From Bowmanella denitrificans (lineage in GTDB: Bacteria > Pseudomonadota > Gammaproteobacteria > Enterobacterales > Alteromonadaceae), in assembly GCF_002887595.1 (NCBI RefSeq), contig NZ_PEBU01000010.1, positions 1-64,000 of the forward strand: a stretch of 64,000 bases of DNA, written 5' to 3'. The translations under genes were made by a program, and so were the position numbers. The notes below the pieces were generated by a model that saw nothing but the letters and a program-made list of their open reading frames with translations, made no database searches and was not told the origin of the DNA. Each line of letters begins with the position of its first letter. Positions within the stretch are counted from its first letter, which is position 1. Shown here piece after piece: positions 62,090 to 64,000 of this stretch.

Positions 62090-64000
62090 ATGCAGTCACT
62101 GGCATATCGGAAAGTTACCGAGCTTAAAGGGGTAGGAAGCAAGGTTGCGGAAAAGTTGCAGAAGCTTGGTCTGGTCACAGTACAGGACCTGCTGTTTCAT
62201 CTGCCGCTGCGCTACGAGGACCGTACCCGTATATACCCGATAGCGGACTTGATGCCACTGATCCATGCCAGCATCGAGGCTGAAATAATCTCCAGTGACA
62301 TTCAGTTTGGTAAAAAACGAATGCTCACCGTCAGGGTTAAGGATGCCACCGGCAGCCTGACCCTGAGATTTTTTCATTTCAATGCCGCCCAGCGCGAGTC
62401 ACTAAAGCCAGGCCTGAGTATTCGTTGTTTTGGTGAGATTCGCCGTGGCAAATACGGCCTGGAAATGATGCACCCAGAGTACAGGATACACAAACAAGAC
62501 AGCCCAGAGCAGGCTGTGGAAGAAGCCTATACACCTATTTACCCCACCACTGAAGGGTTGAAGCAGTTAAGTCTGCGTAACCTCACAGAACAGGCCCTGG
62601 CTCTGCTGCACAAAGGTGGCCTGGCAGAATTACTGCCCGATGGTATGTACCAAAACCAGATTAGCCTGGAACAGGCCCTGCAACTGGTGCACAGGCCAGG
62701 TCCTGAGGTCAGTCTGGCCTTGCTGGAAAACGGTGAACATCCGGCCCAGCAACGTCTGATCCTGGAAGAGCTGCTGGCTCATCATTTGAGCGTATTAAAA
62801 GTGCGGCAAAACAGCGATTTACAGCCTGCGCTGGCGCTGCAACCCGACTTTGCCATGTTGCAACGTTTTCTCGGCTCGCTGCCATTTTCCCCCACCGGCG
62901 CACAGCGCAGAGTGGTGGAAGAGATTCAACAGGACATGCTAAAGCCCCGGCCGATGATGCGACTGGTGCAAGGCGATGTGGGCTCGGGGAAAACCCTGGT
63001 GGCAGCGCTTGCCGCCCTGACAGCCATTGGCAGCGGCTATCAGGTGGCGATGATGGCACCCACCGAACTGCTGGCCGAACAGCATGCCAATAACTTCCGT
63101 CACTGGCTTGCACCACTGGGCATTGAGGTGGGTTGGCTGGCAGGCAAGCTGAAAGGCAAGGCCCGTGAAGCCCTGCTTACCCAGTTGCAGGGCGGGGACA
63201 TTAAAATGTTGGTGGGCACCCATGCCATTTTCCAGCAAACCGTGACCTTCCACCATCTGGCGCTGGTGATCATCGACGAGCAACACAGATTTGGTGTGCA
63301 TCAGCGCCTGGCGCTGCGCGAGAAAGGTCAGCAACAGGGCATGGCACCGCATCAGTTGATTATGACGGCTACGCCGATTCCCCGCACACTGGCCATGACG
63401 GCCTATGCAGATTTAGATACCTCAGTGATTGACGAGCTGCCGCCAGGACGGACACCAGTGAAAACAGTAGTGATTCCTGACAGTCGCCGCGACGAGGTGG
63501 TCTACCGGGTTCGGGAAGCTTGCCAGAGCGAAGGCCGCCAGGTGTACTGGGTGTGCACCCTGATTGAAGAATCCGAAGTGCTGCAATGCCAGGCCGCCGA
63601 AGATACCGCCCAGGCGCTCGCCATGGCACTACCTGAACTGAAAGTCGGCCTGGTCCACGGTCGCCTGAAAGCCAAAGAAAAACAGCAGGTTATGCAAGCT
63701 TTCAAAGACGGCGAACTGGATTTACTGGTAGCCACCACGGTCATTGAGGTGGGGGTAGATGTGCCTAACGCCAGCCTGATGATCATTGAAAATCCCGAGC
63801 GTTTGGGTTTGGCACAGCTTCACCAATTGCGCGGTCGGGTAGGACGCGGTTCGGTGGAAAGTCATTGCGTGCTGATGTACCAGTCGCCCTTATCTAAAAC
63901 CGCGAGTAAACGCCTGGCGGTCTTGCGCGAAAGTAATGACGGCTTTCTTATCGCCCAGCGCGATCTGGAGATCCGCGGCCCCGGCGAGCTGCTGGGAACC
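62090..64000 (+). CDS. recG: ATP-dependent DNA helicase RecG (3' end outside window)
   Basis: The first 637 codons of RecG, which remodels stalled replication forks and Holliday junctions. Wedge/OB domain at about 55-150 (LTVRVKDATGSLTLRFFHFN), Walker A LVQGDVGSGKTLVAAL near 300, DEQH box IIDEQHRFGVHQR, MTATPIPRTLAMT, and motif VI QLRGRVGRGSVESHC near 580. The ATG at 62090 is 3 bases after the peroxiredoxin stop codon. E. coli RecG has 693 residues, so about 50-60 are missing beyond the right edge. Confidence 0.97.
   Translation, partial: MQSLAYRKVTELKGVGSKVAEKLQKLGLVTVQDLLFHLPLRYEDRTRIYPIADLMPLIHASIEAEIISSDIQFGKKRMLTVRVKDATGSLTLRFFHFNAAQRESLKPGLSIRCFGEIRRGKYGLEMMHPEYRIHKQDSPEQAVEEAYTPIYPTTEGLKQLSLRNLTEQALALLHKGGLAELLPDGMYQNQISLEQALQLVHRPGPEVSLALLENGEHPAQQRLILEELLAHHLSVLKVRQNSDLQPALALQPDFAMLQRFLGSLPFSPTGAQRRVVEEIQQDMLKPRPMMRLVQGDVGSGKTLVAALAALTAIGSGYQVAMMAPTELLAEQHANNFRHWLAPLGIEVGWLAGKLKGKAREALLTQLQGGDIKMLVGTHAIFQQTVTFHHLALVIIDEQHRFGVHQRLALREKGQQQGMAPHQLIMTATPIPRTLAMTAYADLDTSVIDELPPGRTPVKTVVIPDSRRDEVVYRVREACQSEGRQVYWVCTLIEESEVLQCQAAEDTAQALAMALPELKVGLVHGRLKAKEKQQVMQAFKDGELDLLVATTVIEVGVDVPNASLMIIENPERLGLAQLHQLRGRVGRGSVESHCVLMYQSPLSKTASKRLAVLRESNDGFLIAQRDLEIRGPGELLGT

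Overview
The window looks like a chromosomal segment of a marine or aquatic gammaproteobacterium of the order Alteromonadales, probably Alteromonadaceae. This is an inference from gene order and protein style: gmk-rpoZ-spoT-trmH-recG, hemC-hemDX-hemY, dsbD-cutA-fxsA with groESL nearby, metJ/metF divergent, aroQ-accB-accC with prmA, chitinolysis genes, and several orphan periplasmic solute-binding proteins. Base composition is moderate and most genes start behind clear Shine-Dalgarno sequences. No tRNA, rRNA or CRISPR array was seen.

Layout. 1-11.3 kb: N-terminus of a GlrK/QseE-like sensor kinase, a gene-poor 0.9 kb, rpoH, a fused GNAT/hotdog enzyme (FabY/YiiD type), a spermidine-synthase-like gene without a canonical start, dtd, small envelope genes, a YihY/BrkB protein, metF/metJ with Met boxes between them, an NfeD-QmcA membrane pair and a DUF985 cupin. 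11.3-20 kb: an iron-regulated five-gene operon (TonB receptor, HmuY-like lipoprotein, ExbB/TolQ-like protein, DUF2149 protein, very large CobN-like protein with signal peptide and C-terminal anchor). It is the gammaproteobacterial counterpart of the Bacteroidetes hmu heme-uptake and dechelatase locus, and a 10-copy heptamer repeat lies upstream. 20-25.6 kb: prmA, two unrelated genes, accC, accB, aroQ. 26-30 kb: a secreted GH18 chitinase and an AA10 lytic polysaccharide monooxygenase, both ending in chitin-binding modules. 30-33 kb: dsbD, cutA, fxsA.

33-43.6 kb is accessory DNA separating fxsA from groES, which are neighbours in many relatives. It holds a gamma-glutamyltransferase, a HipBA pair with four operator repeats, paired IS21-like ends without a transposase, an orphan BrnA next to an IS1182-type transposase remnant, and about 5 kb of integron cassettes. 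The cassettes are all on the minus strand and are separated by attC sites, with no integrase in view (a CALIN). They carry BrnTA, a YoeB/YefM-type pair, unknown small proteins and a DUF4062-TOPRIM protein that may be an antiphage effector.

43.6-64 kb returns to core genome: groESL behind a sigma-32 promoter, a TPR-GGDEF diguanylate cyclase, a solute-binding protein, a discoidin-domain protein, a Bcr/CflA efflux pump with a divergent LysR regulator, hemC with a fused hemD-hemX and hemY, a carboxylesterase, then gmk, rpoZ, spoT, ridA, trmH, a secreted peroxiredoxin and the start of recG.

The most notable items are the hmu-type operon with a periplasmic CobN-like protein, the integrase-less cassette array with toxin-antitoxin genes, and the DUF4062-TOPRIM fusion at its leading end.
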